This document shows positions 1 to 10,832 of a stretch of DNA of 64,000 bases, piece by piece. The DNA is from Chaetoceros tenuissimus. Lineage: Eukaryota; Bacillariophyta; Thalassiosirophyceae; Chaetocerotales; Chaetocerotaceae. The stretch's first letter is position 1; each line of letters begins with the position of its first letter. A model generated the notes under the pieces. The model did not search any database and was not told where the DNA came from. It saw only the letters and a list, made by a program, of their open reading frames with translations. Location: positions 1,178,001-1,242,000 of the forward strand of contig BLLK01000062.1 in NCBI GenBank assembly GCA_021927905.1, given 5' to 3'. Made by a program: the position numbers and the translations under genes.

Positions 1-357
1 GCGAGGCAGTCACTTTTTACTGGCGATGAGCGAGCAATGAGAGAGTCAAGAATTGCAATTCGAACTGAATATGTAAAGAACAGAAATGTAACTGATCCAG
101 TTCAAATTGAAGGATTGATGGTTATGGCAGATGAAGCAACGGATATGTTACTTCATGGAATTGTAAGAGGAGAATTGAATCAAGATAAGAATGCATATGA
201 AGTGAAGATTAAAAAGGAACATGTCGATTCAATGGATAGTGAGACTATTACACACGTTGATCCCATAACAGCTGAGACTTCATTGAATGAAGAAACAGGT
301 AACCCAGATGTGGTTGTTACTTCTACTAGTGGAAAAGGATCTTGTGGAAAACATTGA
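1..357 (+). CDS. LYRM7/MZM1-like complex III assembly factor (5' partial)
   Basis: The open frame enters from the left edge, with codon 1 at base 1, and stops at 355-357, so only the C-terminal 118 residues are visible. The segment RQSLFTGDERAM, then SRIAIRTEYVKNRNV, then an acidic 'EATDMLLHGIVRGELN' stretch, follows the second half of Complex1_LYR proteins of the MZM1/LYRM7 type. These are small mitochondrial matrix chaperones that stabilise the Rieske iron-sulphur protein before it joins complex III. The LYR tripeptide itself would lie upstream of the window. The last 45 residues are a Thr/Ser/Glu tail with no obvious domain. The family call rests on motif resemblance only; another LYR protein is the main alternative. 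Confidence 0.6.
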   Translation, partial: ARQSLFTGDERAMRESRIAIRTEYVKNRNVTDPVQIEGLMVMADEATDMLLHGIVRGELNQDKNAYEVKIKKEHVDSMDSETITHVDPITAETSLNEETGNPDVVVTSTSGKGSCGKH

Positions 358-469
358 GTTTAAGAACTTTATGAAATAGAAAAGTTAATAATCTTATATT
401 TTTATAATTAAGTTATGTCAAATGTACACATATAATCCTCACAGTCATTCTTTCATTGGGGGTATTTTG

Positions 470-3051
470 TTAAATAGAAGGTAAAGGGAATGGAAAGCTA
501 GCATCGAGTTGGGGATGGTCTGATTCAGGTTCAAACCATCCACGACCACAAAAGCTCAATACTAAAGGCCAAAGATCTATGAAGATTCCTGTACCTTTTT
601 GTTCAAGCCTTTTGCCAACTCGGAGTAGCTCAAGCACTGCAGCCCTGTCTCTCGGATGAAAAAGTGAATGCCTATCCGGTGACCAAGAAGATTCAGCTTC
701 TTGAATTAATAATCTGCACTCGTCAATAGACCTCTGTGAGATACAGTTCCATGGCTTCACAGACTCGACAGGAACCTGTGGGATCATTGATCGAAGGACT
801 GGTGATGACACTGGTGTCACAAGACGAAAAGAAGACGAAGGTAAAATGCTAGATGTTGATGTAACTGTTGGAGACAAAGCGACAGCATCGTGGTCATCCT
901 CTGCATCTTCCATCTGCTCGTCAAAAGATTGAGTGCGATAATTTGATCTGGTCAAAATCCCATCCATTGCGTCGTCATTATCATTAGACACGCTGCTTGA
1001 CATTGAAATGGAGCGAGTTGGACGAGTATCCACCCTGGCGCCATAGTGCAGTAATTCGCGAAGAACATCACTGCTACCCCTTGCAACTGCAATGTGAATA
1101 GGAAGCTTGTCATTCAAGTCAGAAATTTCCAATAGGTTCTTTTCCTGTCGAATTAAAACATTACTGTGATACTCCAACAGAACTCGGGCCGCTTTCTGTG
1201 AATTATAATGTGCTGCATAGTGCAAAGGGGTGTAACCACTGAAACGATTAAGACTATAATTACTACCTTGTATGTTCACAGATTCTTCATCGCAGCACCG
1301 CAATGTTGGATCAGCACCTGCCTTCAGTAAAAGTCTCGTTGCAGTTGGCGCATCTTCTTGAGCAGCGAAACATAATGGACTTGCACCAGATGATGCCTTT
1401 GCATTGAGATCTGCCCCTGCTGTAATAAGAAGGGATAGAGTTTCAATTGATTCACTATAAGCTGCGTCATGGAGAGGAGTCCATCCAGACGAGGTTGCTT
1501 TTGCATTCACATTTGACTGGTATGTCAACAACAATTCTGAACAGGAGTAAGAGTTCTTAAATGCCGCCCAATGCAGGGCAGTATTTCCATGCCCATCACT
1601 AGTGTTAATGCCGTCAAAATGAACTCTGCATGTAGATGCAATAAAATATTTGTTTTGGTCCGAGATAGAAACTTCAGACATAAGAGCGACTGCTGCATCA
1701 TAGTCTGAGAGCTGATTAGTTTTCACCATTTTGGCATATTTGAGACAGATACAAAGAATCTCTGGGTAACTAAAGTCCATATGCTTCGTATTCTGAGTTG
1801 GCATATTAGCACTGACACTTGACTTCAGACCAGATTGCTTCACATCAGTAATTATTTGAGACTTTGAACTTTCAGCATTCCAAAGCGGTGTATAATTTAA
1901 ACCAGCAACACTGATTCCTTTTGCAATAAGATCGGAATAATGTTGTTGACCCATCTCCAAGAGTAGACGTAGGCACTTTGGCGAATTAGAGCATGCAGCT
2001 TCATGTAACATCAGACGACGAAATGCTGTATGTCTTGCAGATGCATCTGCACCCATTATCAATAACATTGCTAATGCAAATGGCAAATCTAAGGCACATG
2101 CCAAGTGTAAAATTGTTCCTACGCCACCTCCACTGCTATAATTCCCAAGTGGTGTAGCATTTGCTATTGCACCGTCAAACAATGATCCTTCATTGCCATT
2201 TTTCTCTGTTCCATTATCCAAATTAATTACAAAGGATGCATTTGGTCGAAGACTGGAAATTGATCTCGCCTTTTCAAAGAGAAATGAATCAACCTGTTCC
2301 CTACTTGAACATTTCGTTAGCGAACTCCAAATACTGCCTCTTCGGATAGGTGAGGAATTGTATAGAGATGGGAAAAATGGGATACGTGGTGCACTGCCCA
2401 CAGCGTGGTGTCTATTCTGCAAGCGAAATCTGTGAAAATCTGGTTCAGATCCCAGGTCCATTTGATCAGTCGAGAGACTACTAGGTTTGACATTATCGTC
2501 TCCCACTAGCGATGACAATACGATCTCGATTTCTTGTAATGCTACTTCGATATCTCCATCAAGTCCCCTATTTGTATGGAATGATTGAGAGGTTGTATCA
2601 TGCTGTTGCATAACTTCATCTCTTTTTTCTTCCACTGCTTCTTTAAAATAGAGCAGAAATTTCTGTCAGACAAAGTTTTCCTGAATTGAAATACATGGTA
2701 AAAAGAATTCTGGACCTATGATGACAAAGAGCCAATTTCATCTCAGAATAGTTGAGGTGAATGAGCATATATTATACATGCCTTCAATTCTCCACATACC
2801 GAGCTTGTTCCATCTTTTCTCTAAAAGATACTTCTTTTTAAGGTTATGTCAACACAAGCTCATGTGATCTTACCTGACGATCGGCGATATGGAGCTCTTT
2901 TTAGCCTAGAAATTGACAGCAAAGCTCGATTGCATCCAGTCGCCCATATTGAAATCATGCCTTCGTAGTCATTCTGAGCTACTGCATCGAATAGGTTCAA
3001 AGGCATAGCTGATGTTGAATTTTCATGATTCATCTTGAATATTATGCACAT
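470..3051 (-). CDS. Ankyrin-repeat protein, 782 aa, two exons
   Basis: Inferred exons are 2874..3051 and 470..2640. The donor (exon end TCAG, then GTAAGATC) and the acceptor ending TTTTAAAG leave a 233-nt intron, and the exons sum to 783 whole codons including the stop. An earlier AG in the intron would run into a stop, which favours this acceptor. Ankyrin units are recognisable near residues 235-290, 410-505 and 525-600 (TPLHDAAYSES, SPLCFAAQE, TPLHYAAHYN, LPIHIAVARG). The C-terminal region (about 690-766) has a helical stretch ending FIDLWPLVLSFCGRGWF, a pattern I associate with diatom ankyrin proteins. The N-terminus has no signal peptide, and residues 60-230 are low-complexity. Role: a protein-protein interaction scaffold of unknown partner. 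An in-frame ATG also lies at 3033, so the start could be six codons later. Confidence 0.75.
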
Positions 3052-3525
3052 GTTGTGTTCTTCACTACTTCACGAAGCTTCAATTCTTTGATTGGAAAGG
3101 TTCTGGTTGAAGAATTTAGTCTCATCGTTGACATCTGACATGTCTTCTTTGAAGTCTCATAGCCTGTCAGCTATCTCCAAAAAAGAGATTTTAAATTTAT
3201 CGAAAAAATTTGTAAAATTCCTTTGGAATAATATTATTAAAAAATAGATACACGGAATCGTCATATTCTATTATCCACTCGCCCTTATATTAAATAAAAA
3301 ATATCCATTTAGAAATGTCTATTTTTGTACAATTTCAATGACATGATGTGTACAGTAAGGTAAGTTAAGATGGAATTATATGTTTCATAATGAATAATCT
3401 TTGACAATGCAATGTTTTGATTCAAAGAAAGCTATAACTCAATAACTTCATATTCTATTGTAACTATCATATATTTCTCTACCATGCTATGCTTAGATCA
3501 CTAAGTAATCTATGAATTTGTCTAA
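3052..3525. other. Intergenic, AT-rich
   Basis: 474 bases between two minus-strand genes, holding the ankyrin gene's promoter side and the COQ10 gene's 3' flank. It has many A/T runs and short ATG-less frames. I see no RNA gene, repeat or conserved motif. Confidence 0.5.
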
Positions 3526-4137
3526 TCAATACATTGGAATATCTTTACACCTTCTTTCAAAGGCTGCAACTTGCTGATTAGCAACATTTTCGAGGACTTT
3601 GTCTAGAGCCGTTGAAATAATGGGGTCGGAGACACTCATCTCCACCTCAAATTTGACCAGTGTATACAAGCAAGAAGGATCCATATTTCCATTGTCATTC
3701 AAAAATAATCCTTCGTCATTATTCCCATTGGTTTCCTCCCCCAAATTGTCTTTACTGAATGAGTTATATTCTGTCAACTGCCATGAGCTACTTAGACTAT
3801 GAAACAAATTACTCCGTATACTATTAGCATTGACTATCCAAACATTTGAACCATTGCGATTCTCCTGATGATACTTGACTCGACTGACATATTCCTCCTC
3901 GATAACATTGAGAGGTGGCAAATTACTAACTCCAATTTTTAGGGAAGCATCAAACATTGTCCCGCAGTTTGATCTCCGCAAAATTTCCGACGACTTGCAA
4001 AAAGGGAGGAAAGACTTGTATGCATCTACATCAGTGACAATACCAAATAAATGCTGTGGGGATGTCTTGACTATTTTGTTTACTATATGTCTATGCCGTA
4101 TTGGATTTGAATTCGATGTGAATATTTTAGGTATCAT
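3526..4137 (-). CDS. COQ10: COQ10-like coenzyme Q-binding START-domain protein
   Basis: A 203-aa polyketide-cyclase/START domain protein. VDAYKSFLPFCKSSEIL near residues 36-51, FDASLKIGV near 63-71 and the C-terminal LDKVLENVANQQVAAFERR match the COQ10 signature, including the long C-terminal helix closing the lipid cavity. COQ10 binds ubiquinone in the mitochondrial inner membrane and is needed for efficient Q use in respiration. An insertion of about 25 residues (NSFSKDNLGEETNGNNDEGL) lies between two strands and is not typical of the family. An in-frame stop sits nine bases before the ATG, so the start is well fixed. The leader before the domain is short (about 20 residues, with Arg/His and Lys) and could be a weak mitochondrial presequence. 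Confidence 0.85.
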   Translation of the reverse strand: MIPKIFTSNSNPIRHRHIVNKIVKTSPQHLFGIVTDVDAYKSFLPFCKSSEILRRSNCGTMFDASLKIGVSNLPPLNVIEEEYVSRVKYHQENRNGSNVWIVNANSIRSNLFHSLSSSWQLTEYNSFSKDNLGEETNGNNDEGLFLNDNGNMDPSCLYTLVKFEVEMSVSDPIISTALDKVLENVANQQVAAFERRCKDIPMY

Positions 4138-4496
4138 TTTCTTTTATATGAGTATTCGATTGCTTTTAAACACCAAGTTCGTGGTGCTTCATGAATCGGC
4201 CTAAAAAGAACCATTGGACGATGGTAGGTGATGAATGATGAATATATGCCAATGCAGAGAGAAGGTGTACCGTACGTAAATACTGTACCAGTGGGAGAGA
4301 GAACATCCTCATTATTAACGGCGCGCCATTTCTGACGTACATAGCTTCATTCTTTCACCACCCACCAGTGATAACTGTGATACTCGATCAACCATCAATT
4401 TGTAAAGGTTGATCGAGTACCTTCTTAATCATTGTGTACTCTATTTTACAAACGAAATAGTTGAATAGACTCCATCTAAAGAACATTGGTGTAGAG
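4138..4496. promoter_or_regulatory. Divergent promoter region between COQ10 and the plastid DUF1995-like gene
   Basis: 359 bases separating two divergently read genes, so both promoters must lie here. TATAAAAG occurs at 4143-4150 on the COQ10 strand but only a few bases before its ATG, too close to act as a normal TATA box. The strongest feature is the perfect inverted repeat at 4381-4419, listed separately. Confidence 0.5.
4381..4419. repeat. Perfect 13-bp inverted repeat (hairpin), 13-nt spacer
   Basis: TACTCGATCAACC at 4381-4393 is exactly mirrored by GGTTGATCGAGTA at 4407-4419. It lies 78-116 bases upstream of the ATG at 4497, so it could be a dimeric factor site in the promoter or a stem-loop in the 5' UTR. 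Confidence 0.8.
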
Positions 4497-6101
4497 ATGA
4501 CGCTGCACAAAAATGAGGTCCTATTGCTGATGTCTGTATTCGTAATTAAGTCAACTCTAGCTTTTGTTTCTACTTTGGATCTGTTTACGAAAATACAACA
4601 ATACAAAGCATCGAAAGATGATGGAAACGATGGTCAGATACCTGAACCAAATTTTCTTGATCAAAGCCGTGACGACTTTGATCGTAGACCATTGAGGATT
4701 ATACGGGATGTAGGAGCTGAGAACCAAAAAGAAGAAACAGAGGTACAACAAGGTTTTGAATTTGAACAATGGGGCGTTGAATACATAAAAGATCCTTCGT
4801 CCAGACCTTTATGCCCGAGTTCACTCGACGAAGTAGCGGAGAAAGCTTTCAATTCAATCACCTCAACTCTTTATTGCAAACAGAAATTTGATCCAAATAT
4901 TGTCACAAATGCATTAGCTGTGTCTGTAAATGAAAGACGACCAGTTGGGTTCGCATTTTGGCCAAAAGGGAGAGATGTTGGTCGATTAGGAATAGAAGTA
5001 GATGGATTAAGGCACCTTTTGATAGAACCTTCACTCAAGAAACATTCACAAATACGAAATGAGAATGACTTAAAGATGTACAAGCTATCAAACAAACTAA
5101 ACAAAAATATGGCCTTCCAAAAGAGGGTTGCTCAACATGTCATTGAATTGGAAGCCATAGCACTGAGGCGATTTTCCCTTATTCTTGCATCAAAACTTAG
5201 TCGTGGTATTTGGGATGATTTCGAAGTGGATATCGGGGGCAAAGAACCAAAATCACGTCCGGTAGCATTATTTTTCAACACTATTAGGCAGGCCCTTCAA
5301 GCTACAAATGAATTACAAAAGCTAAAAAGAGTTGCAGCATTGAGAGGACATCATGGTGTATATGATGATATTAGAATTCTGTGTCTTGGGCAAGATAGTA
5401 TTCCGAAGGATATGCATATGTTGAAAAATAGAAATAAAGATGTTAATGGAAAGGACAGACGAAAATGGGGAGCATCTAAAGAACTCTCAGATGGTAAAAT
5501 TGATCCGAAGAAAGGGTTGGTACTTATCGTTCAACCCACAGACTATAACAATGACATCACTCCTCCAAGTCCATCCGTATCAACTGTCCAACATTTGCAA
5601 GAATTGTTGGCAACGGCAAGTGTGGCATATATTCCTGCAGTTACGATTTCCCCCCGTCTGACAGAACAGTTTGATGGAAATGGAATAGAACAAAGCGGCT
5701 ATCAAGTATCAAGTACATATGGGGGCATAGAACCACCCAAAGGACCAACACCGTGGATCCTTAGGGATTTTATTCCTCCAGTCTTTTCATATGTTGGGGA
5801 TGCTATCTCATTGACTCGAAAGCCTCCAAAGCCTTCAAATGATGACATGTTTAATGACTTTGGAAGAAATGAATTTGAAATGAGTTATTTGTCAAGAGTG
5901 ACCATGATGCAGTCTGTTTTAGAAGAAGGACACCCTTGGCATCTATACGTTGTGGAAAATATTAGTTCGTATAGATTACTTGATGGAAAAAACAAAATTA
6001 CTGGAAGGGAAGAAAATTTTCATTATGTTGCAAGTACCAGACCAAATAATGGTAGGCCGCCAAAACGAGCTATTCTTGACATTTTATCTAATTGGAACTA
6101 A
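4497..6101 (+). CDS. Plastid-targeted DUF1995-like protein, 534 aa
   Basis: A single-exon gene. I chose ATG 4497 because translation from it gives a compact signal peptide (VLLLMSVFVIKSTLAFVS); the frame extends upstream only through a TTG. The signal peptide ends in A-F, the diatom 'ASAFAP'-type cleavage site, so import into the secondary plastid is likely. The body (CPSSLDEVAEKAFNSI, RFSLILASKLS, ALFFNTIRQALQATNEL, KGLVLIVQPTDYNND, then RDFIPPVFSYV and HPWHLYVVE) resembles DUF1995 proteins. That family includes LPA3, which assists photosystem II assembly, but the match is by eye and the function here is unproven. There are no clear membrane spans beyond the leader. It converges with the next gene, 210 bases away. 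Confidence 0.6.
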   Translation: MTLHKNEVLLLMSVFVIKSTLAFVSTLDLFTKIQQYKASKDDGNDGQIPEPNFLDQSRDDFDRRPLRIIRDVGAENQKEETEVQQGFEFEQWGVEYIKDPSSRPLCPSSLDEVAEKAFNSITSTLYCKQKFDPNIVTNALAVSVNERRPVGFAFWPKGRDVGRLGIEVDGLRHLLIEPSLKKHSQIRNENDLKMYKLSNKLNKNMAFQKRVAQHVIELEAIALRRFSLILASKLSRGIWDDFEVDIGGKEPKSRPVALFFNTIRQALQATNELQKLKRVAALRGHHGVYDDIRILCLGQDSIPKDMHMLKNRNKDVNGKDRRKWGASKELSDGKIDPKKGLVLIVQPTDYNNDITPPSPSVSTVQHLQELLATASVAYIPAVTISPRLTEQFDGNGIEQSGYQVSSTYGGIEPPKGPTPWILRDFIPPVFSYVGDAISLTRKPPKPSNDDMFNDFGRNEFEMSYLSRVTMMQSVLEEGHPWHLYVVENISSYRLLDGKNKITGREENFHYVASTRPNNGRPPKRAILDILSNWN

Positions 6102-6311
6102 TATCTTGTCAATCCCCAAAATAAAAATATTTAATAACCCTAAAATATTTAATTTCACCTTTATACTCTCTGACAGCGGTCTTATTCGAAATACTGTTAT
6201 ATTTTCGAATACTTCAAAGTAGCATTTACCATTACTGGATGTCAAATAGAGATTTTGAATAAGGATGAAACCCAATTCATTTCCTCTTCAATTTCAAATA
6301 CTTCTCGCCTC

Positions 6312-8919
6312 TTATTCATGTTCCGGTCTCGGTGCTGTTCTCCTCGGTCTATGAGATTTCTTGATCTTATTTGTATGTGCTCTTTCTACTACTGAGTCTT
6401 TCTCGTGTTCTCTTTCTTTTGACTTTCCATCCCTTCTTTTTGCATGTTTTCCTTTCTTTTTCTTCTTTTTACTCCTTCCTTTTCTATCTTTGCTTGATGA
6501 CCGATGCTTTCTTGGTTGCCTCTCAATTTCTTTTTCTGTCCTCGCTATGCCGTTAGTACCATGAAGCTCTTCTTGGTCCACATGCACAACGTGTACTCTT
6601 CCGTCAATGGTCTGGACTAGAACTGGTCGTTGATTTTCTAGTTTCTGTCTAGACCAGCTCAAGGACATGATAGGATTCCAACCAACTCCATTAGTCCATT
6701 CTACTGGCGGTGATTCCTGCCGACTAGTGAAAGTTGTTGTGTGTGGCTGTACATAAACTGATTGGTCAATTCCTGCTTCTATATCACCGTGTTTCTGAAT
6801 GTGCATAATAGCCATTCTTTGGTTTACACTCTCCCCTGGAGGATATTGATTGCATGATTCTGAATGATTCTCCTCTTTTTTAGCCAATTCAGCAGTATCT
6901 TGAACCAAGCTGCCATGTTGAGCTTGTTCCTCAGCCTCTTGAGCTGCTAATTCAAGAGCATCACGAAGAACAGAATTTTGATGAGCCCATTGAGGAAAAT
7001 AATCTGAGGTTTCTCTGCCATTAGCATCTTCCCATGCTACACGTAATTGTGCATTTTCTTCGTCGTCGCTCAACTCTATTTCTACCTCTCCTTTTTCTTC
7101 TGGGTCATCATTAGAGTGCATATTCATATTTGCAATATCATTATTTTGGAGGTTAGAGGTCTTTGAACGTTTTGTTCCAATGAAATAAGATAACATCTTC
7201 TGAAAGAATCCTCTAGTTTCCTTCTTACTATCTTCAGGTTGAGTTTTCATATTAGTTTTTTGCCTCCAATCAGGGTTTTCTGGACTCGGTCCTATGCGAA
7301 TTGATGATGATGGCTGAATGGATTTCTTCTTCGATTTTTTCCCATGAATTTCTACATTACTAATCTCAATTAAAATTTCAGTATCTGTTTTCGTAGAAAT
7401 CCACAATGACAGGATGATGATTGTAGAAAATATAAAAAATAAGAGAAAAAGGATACACGACAAAAGATATCCTGGTAATGTTCGACAGGTGTTTGTGATG
7501 ACTTCTCCCTCGAACCAATCACTAATCAATTGTGTATTTGATATATACTGTACACTGTATGAGTCAGGCAAAACTTGAGCCACCTTAGTCATGTAGTTTT
7601 GAAAGAAGTCAAAATTATCAATGGAACATGTTGCCAACAATGCATGAAATTTTTCAATTTCGATAGTGCTCCTCATGATGCTCTCGTGAAGAAGAGTCGG
7701 ACTTTGAAGATTTTGCCAATCGTTCTAAAATAATGTCAGAGATGTTCTTTGAATTTGAGAATGTTATGGATATGGATATGTGTTTATATCAACTCACCGA
7801 AAAAAATGATGCTATCGTATTACTGAATAAAGTTCCTTGGTAGTGCATGCTGCTGCTAATCATTGATATTATTGTCTGTGAAGGCCCATTTTCTGCATCG
7901 CAAAAGTCAACTAATGTTGTACCTTGAAGTGATAAAACTGTCAAAAGTACTAATAATAGTATCGATATGTGCAATACGATCGAAAATGTAATCTTTTGAA
8001 AAGTGCTCCTATCTCGGATTTCTGTATTGTTGCGTTTGACAATTGATATACAATACAGGAACATTAGCATAGTACCACTATAAAGTAGCATAGCAACCAT
8101 CGTTAACAACACTGAGTAAGAGGTGTACAACGTACTCTTCTCAGCGGCCATTGAAAGTGTTCTTGCATCTGAAAATATCTGTCGTGACTCCTGCAGATTG
8201 ATGAGTTCCATATGATTCGACATGTTTGTTAATGCTCGTGATATATCAGTTGATGAGTGTTGAAGATATTCAGTCGAGGAGACACAATCTTTAAATTCAA
8301 TAGAATCCATTCCACTAATTATGTCTTCCTTCAACTGTATCAGATCAACTCGATACGATTGTATAACTTCAAATGCATTCTGAGCTTTCCCCAGTCTAAA
8401 ACTCATATTTCCCATTTCATTTGAAACATCTCCATACGTATTCTTCAAGAGTAAAGTGAAGAAAACTGATGGAATGACCATAATAACTCCAACGACGGCT
8501 ATGCTTGAAACAAACATTCTTTTTCTTTTCATTTTTTTCTTCAGGATTTCATACCTGATTCTATCTTCAATGTTACCTCGTACCTCAATGTGTTTATTTG
8601 ACAAAATTTTGATCAAATCTGATTGCTTTTGGGTACTTGAACTAATTTTCCTTCCCGAATTCCGGAACTCGATCATGAGACAACATCTTGATTTCTTCGT
8701 GATGAAAATGACTATTAATGAGAGAAGCCATATACTTGTTATCATCAAAGGTAGGAAAAGACATCGAGCAGTATACTTTGGTCCAAGCATATGCTGATTA
8801 TCATCCGAATCAATTAATGCGAAGGAACTGTCTTCTTCGGAACGATCTAACCTCAATGGATTCACTAATACATTGAGAATCGATACAAACGGTGAAACTT
8901 TGTATTCAGTCAAGTCCAT
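6312..8919 (-). CDS. Five-TM membrane protein with tweety-like (TTYH) topology, 844 aa
   Basis: Two exons, 7798..8919 and 6312..7724, with a 73-nt GTGAGT...TTTTAG intron in phase 0; exon lengths are exactly 374 and 471 codons. Predicted spans lie near residues 52-74, 136-158, 266-294, 310-332 and 460-484. The order of one span, a loop, one span, a roughly 105-residue helical loop, a span pair, a roughly 125-residue loop with cysteines, a final span and a long tail is the arrangement of tweety-family proteins, which are pore-like or lipid-handling plasma membrane proteins. The GPSQTI segment after span 4 and paired cysteines (EFKDC, VDFCD, ATCSID, NTCRTL) fit disulfide-stapled outer loops. The 360-residue tail is Glu/Gln-rich, then very basic (KKKKKKGKHAKRR), probably cytoplasmic. 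The family call is topological; a lineage-specific membrane protein is the alternative. Confidence 0.55.
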
Positions 8920-9454
8920 CTTTTTTCGTCAACCTATCCATTACACGTGCTGTTATAGCTGGAAATTGACTTTGCTATTCTTGATTCTTTTGATTGTGGT
9001 GCAATCCCTTGAATAAAAACTATATTCTATAATTTCAAGAAAGTGCGATGTACTTTTCGCAGAAGTCGAATCAAGATCTAGAAAAATGAAGGTGGATGAT
9101 GGTGGATGGGCGTTGGAAGGAAAATTTGAACATGACATCATGATAGGCTTTTTCTGCCTCCAAGCATGTCATTGGATTAAAGAATAAAAATAATTTTCCT
9201 AAATTCCTCACTTCTTACAGATCTTCCATTTCCTATTTATGAGCTAATATATAAATTTATCTATATTTCCTCATAAGTCTAATAAAGAAAATGATAAAAA
9301 GTTGAAACTGTATTGATGTTTTGTAGGTAGTTTCAATACCTAACGTGTTGGAGCCTAGAGAATACTGTCCTGTTCGTTTTCAGATGGAAAACCCGGAGTC
9401 AAGCGTATCCAAAAAAGGCCCCAGCGCCCCAGCACAACATCTTATTTTAAGATG
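8920..9454. other. Intergenic, no gene seen
   Basis: 535 bases between the five-TM gene's 5' end and the mobile-element pair. It is AT-rich, with a GGTGGAT-rich patch near 9087-9115. One short minus frame (8953-9141) has no recognisable content. The last bases, GATG at 9451-9454, also occur immediately after the right end of the element pair (12615-12618). Confidence 0.5.
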
Positions 9455-9570
9455 TTCCGAAGATCGGCAGAAAAGATACATGCGTCGTGCATACAATGAC
9501 TCTAAGCTAAAGATATAAAATTGGCGAGAAAACTAAGTTCTTTATTCCAGATCCGATCCATCCTTCACTA
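9455..9570. repeat. Left terminal block, copy 1
   Basis: 116 bases from TTCCGAAGATCGG to CCTTCACTA, identical to 9779-9894. It marks one end of the element family. Confidence 0.9.
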
Positions 9571-9630
9571 GGTGGGGTGGGGATGGTCGGATCTAGAATT
9601 ATATTATTATTAAAAAGGGTGGGATGGTGG

Positions 9631-9778
9631 GAAAAGAGAAGATCCCTTGTATCCAAAATCGATGTCCGACGTTCCGAGAAGAATGAGTCGATCCGAAATT
9701 CAAACTTCTCCAAAGTGTGAATCAAACTTCAAAACTACCAATGACGTCACATCGATCACTCCTAACTGTATCTGGTGA
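9631..9778. repeat. Right terminal block, copy 1
   Basis: 148 bases from GAAAAGAGAAGATCCC to ATCTGGTGA, identical to 12469-12616. On the minus strand it carries an open stretch in frame with element open frame A, but without an ATG. Confidence 0.9.
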
Positions 9779-9894
9779 TTCCGAAGATCGGCAGAAAAGA
9801 TACATGCGTCGTGCATACAATGACTCTAAGCTAAAGATATAAAATTGGCGAGAAAACTAAGTTCTTTATTCCAGATCCGATCCATCCTTCACTA
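9779..9894. repeat. Left terminal block, copy 2
   Basis: Identical to 9455-9570. It abuts the right block of the short copy with no spacer, so the two copies are exactly head to tail. Confidence 0.9.
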
Positions 9895-10107
9895 CCGCAT
9901 TAACTTATCATTTGAAGATTCTTCAAACTAGTGAAGACGGATGGATGGGAACGGAAGCTAGATTCTGTCCCTTCCTCGCCATTAACTTTATTTCTGTCTT
10001 TACGGGATCTGTGTATATATTGAACGGGTCTTTGAGTTAGTATAGCGAAGTAAGGATGTTTAATATCAAATTTTGTACTGTACCTCAATTTGAGGACTTG
10101 TCTCTCT

Positions 10108-10736
10108 GCGTGACAAGACCTCGAGCTGAGGATTTTGTAGGGATCGGCAGTGATCCAGCCACCTCAAGTAAGTCTGAGGATTTGCTTGTCGAACTGACAA
10201 GACCTCTAGCTGAGGATTTTTCTATTGTCGAACTGACAAGACCTCTAGCTGAGGATTTTTCTATTGTCGAACTGACAAGACCTCTAGCTGAGGATTTTTC
10301 TATTGTCGAACTGACAAGACCTCTAGCTGAGGATTTTTCTATTGTCAAACTGACAAGACCTCTAGCTTAGAGGATTTTCTATTGTCAAACTGACAAGACC
10401 TCTAGCTTAGAGGATTTTCTATTGTCAAACTGACAAGACCTCTAGCTTAGAGGATTTTCTATTGTCAAACTGACAAGACCTCTAGCTTAGAGGATTTTCT
10501 ATTGTCAAACTGACAAGACCTCTAGCTTAGAGGATTTTCTATTGTCAAACTGACAAGACCTCTAGCTGAGGATTTTTCTATTGTCAAACTGACAAGACCT
10601 CTAGCTTAGAGGATTTTCTATTGTCAAACTGACAAGACCTCTAGCTTAGAGGATTTTCTATTGTCAAACTGACAAGACCTCTAGCTTAGAGGATTTTCTA
10701 TTGTCAAACTGACAAGACCTCTAGCTGAGGATTTTT
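10108..10736. repeat. 39/40-bp minisatellite inside the long element
   Basis: About 14 near-identical units from 10191, plus one diverged unit near 10108-10140. Each contains CTGACAAGACCTCTAGC. Two unit types occur: a 39-bp form (TAGCTGAGGATTTTTC) and a 40-bp form (TAGCTTAGAGGATTTTC). The first four to five units are 39 bp, then mostly 40 bp, with one 39-bp unit returning near 10547-10586. The 39-bp units stay in frame on either strand (13-residue period), but the 40-bp units do not, so the array is unlikely to be coding throughout. Confidence 0.9.
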
Positions 10737-10832
10737 GCTCCCTTGTCTCAAACAAAGTTCGACTGGAGACCCCAATACTTGAGGATTTGAAGTGCGGACC
10801 GACTGTGGTCCATTATACTCGTCTCGTAGTAT

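Larger units (their letters stand above)
9455..9778 (-). mobile_element. Short internally shortened copy of the element at 9779-12616
   Basis: 324 bases made of the same left 116 bp and right 148 bp as the adjacent long copy, joined by about 60 bp of unrelated G-rich sequence (9571-9630). Both shared blocks are identical by eye, so the copies are recent relatives. The middle contains two clusters of G runs (GGTGGGGTGGGG and GGGTGGGATGGTGGG). Its first part mirrors the end of the left block (TTCCAGATCCGATCC against GGATGGTCGGATCTAGAA), so a stem of about 18 bp with mismatches can form. It looks like a non-autonomous derivative. The class is undetermined. Confidence 0.7.

Noticed and set aside
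9507-9725. Minus-strand frame inside the short element copy
   Set aside because: It has no ATG start and its first part only repeats the terminal block; the rest is filler.
10056-10370. Frames across the minisatellite (13-residue repeats on both strands)
   Set aside because: The 40-bp units break both frames, so this is a repeat effect, not a repeat protein.
10108-10736. CRISPR-like reading of the 39/40-bp array
   Set aside because: The units are contiguous with no unique spacers, and the genome is eukaryotic.
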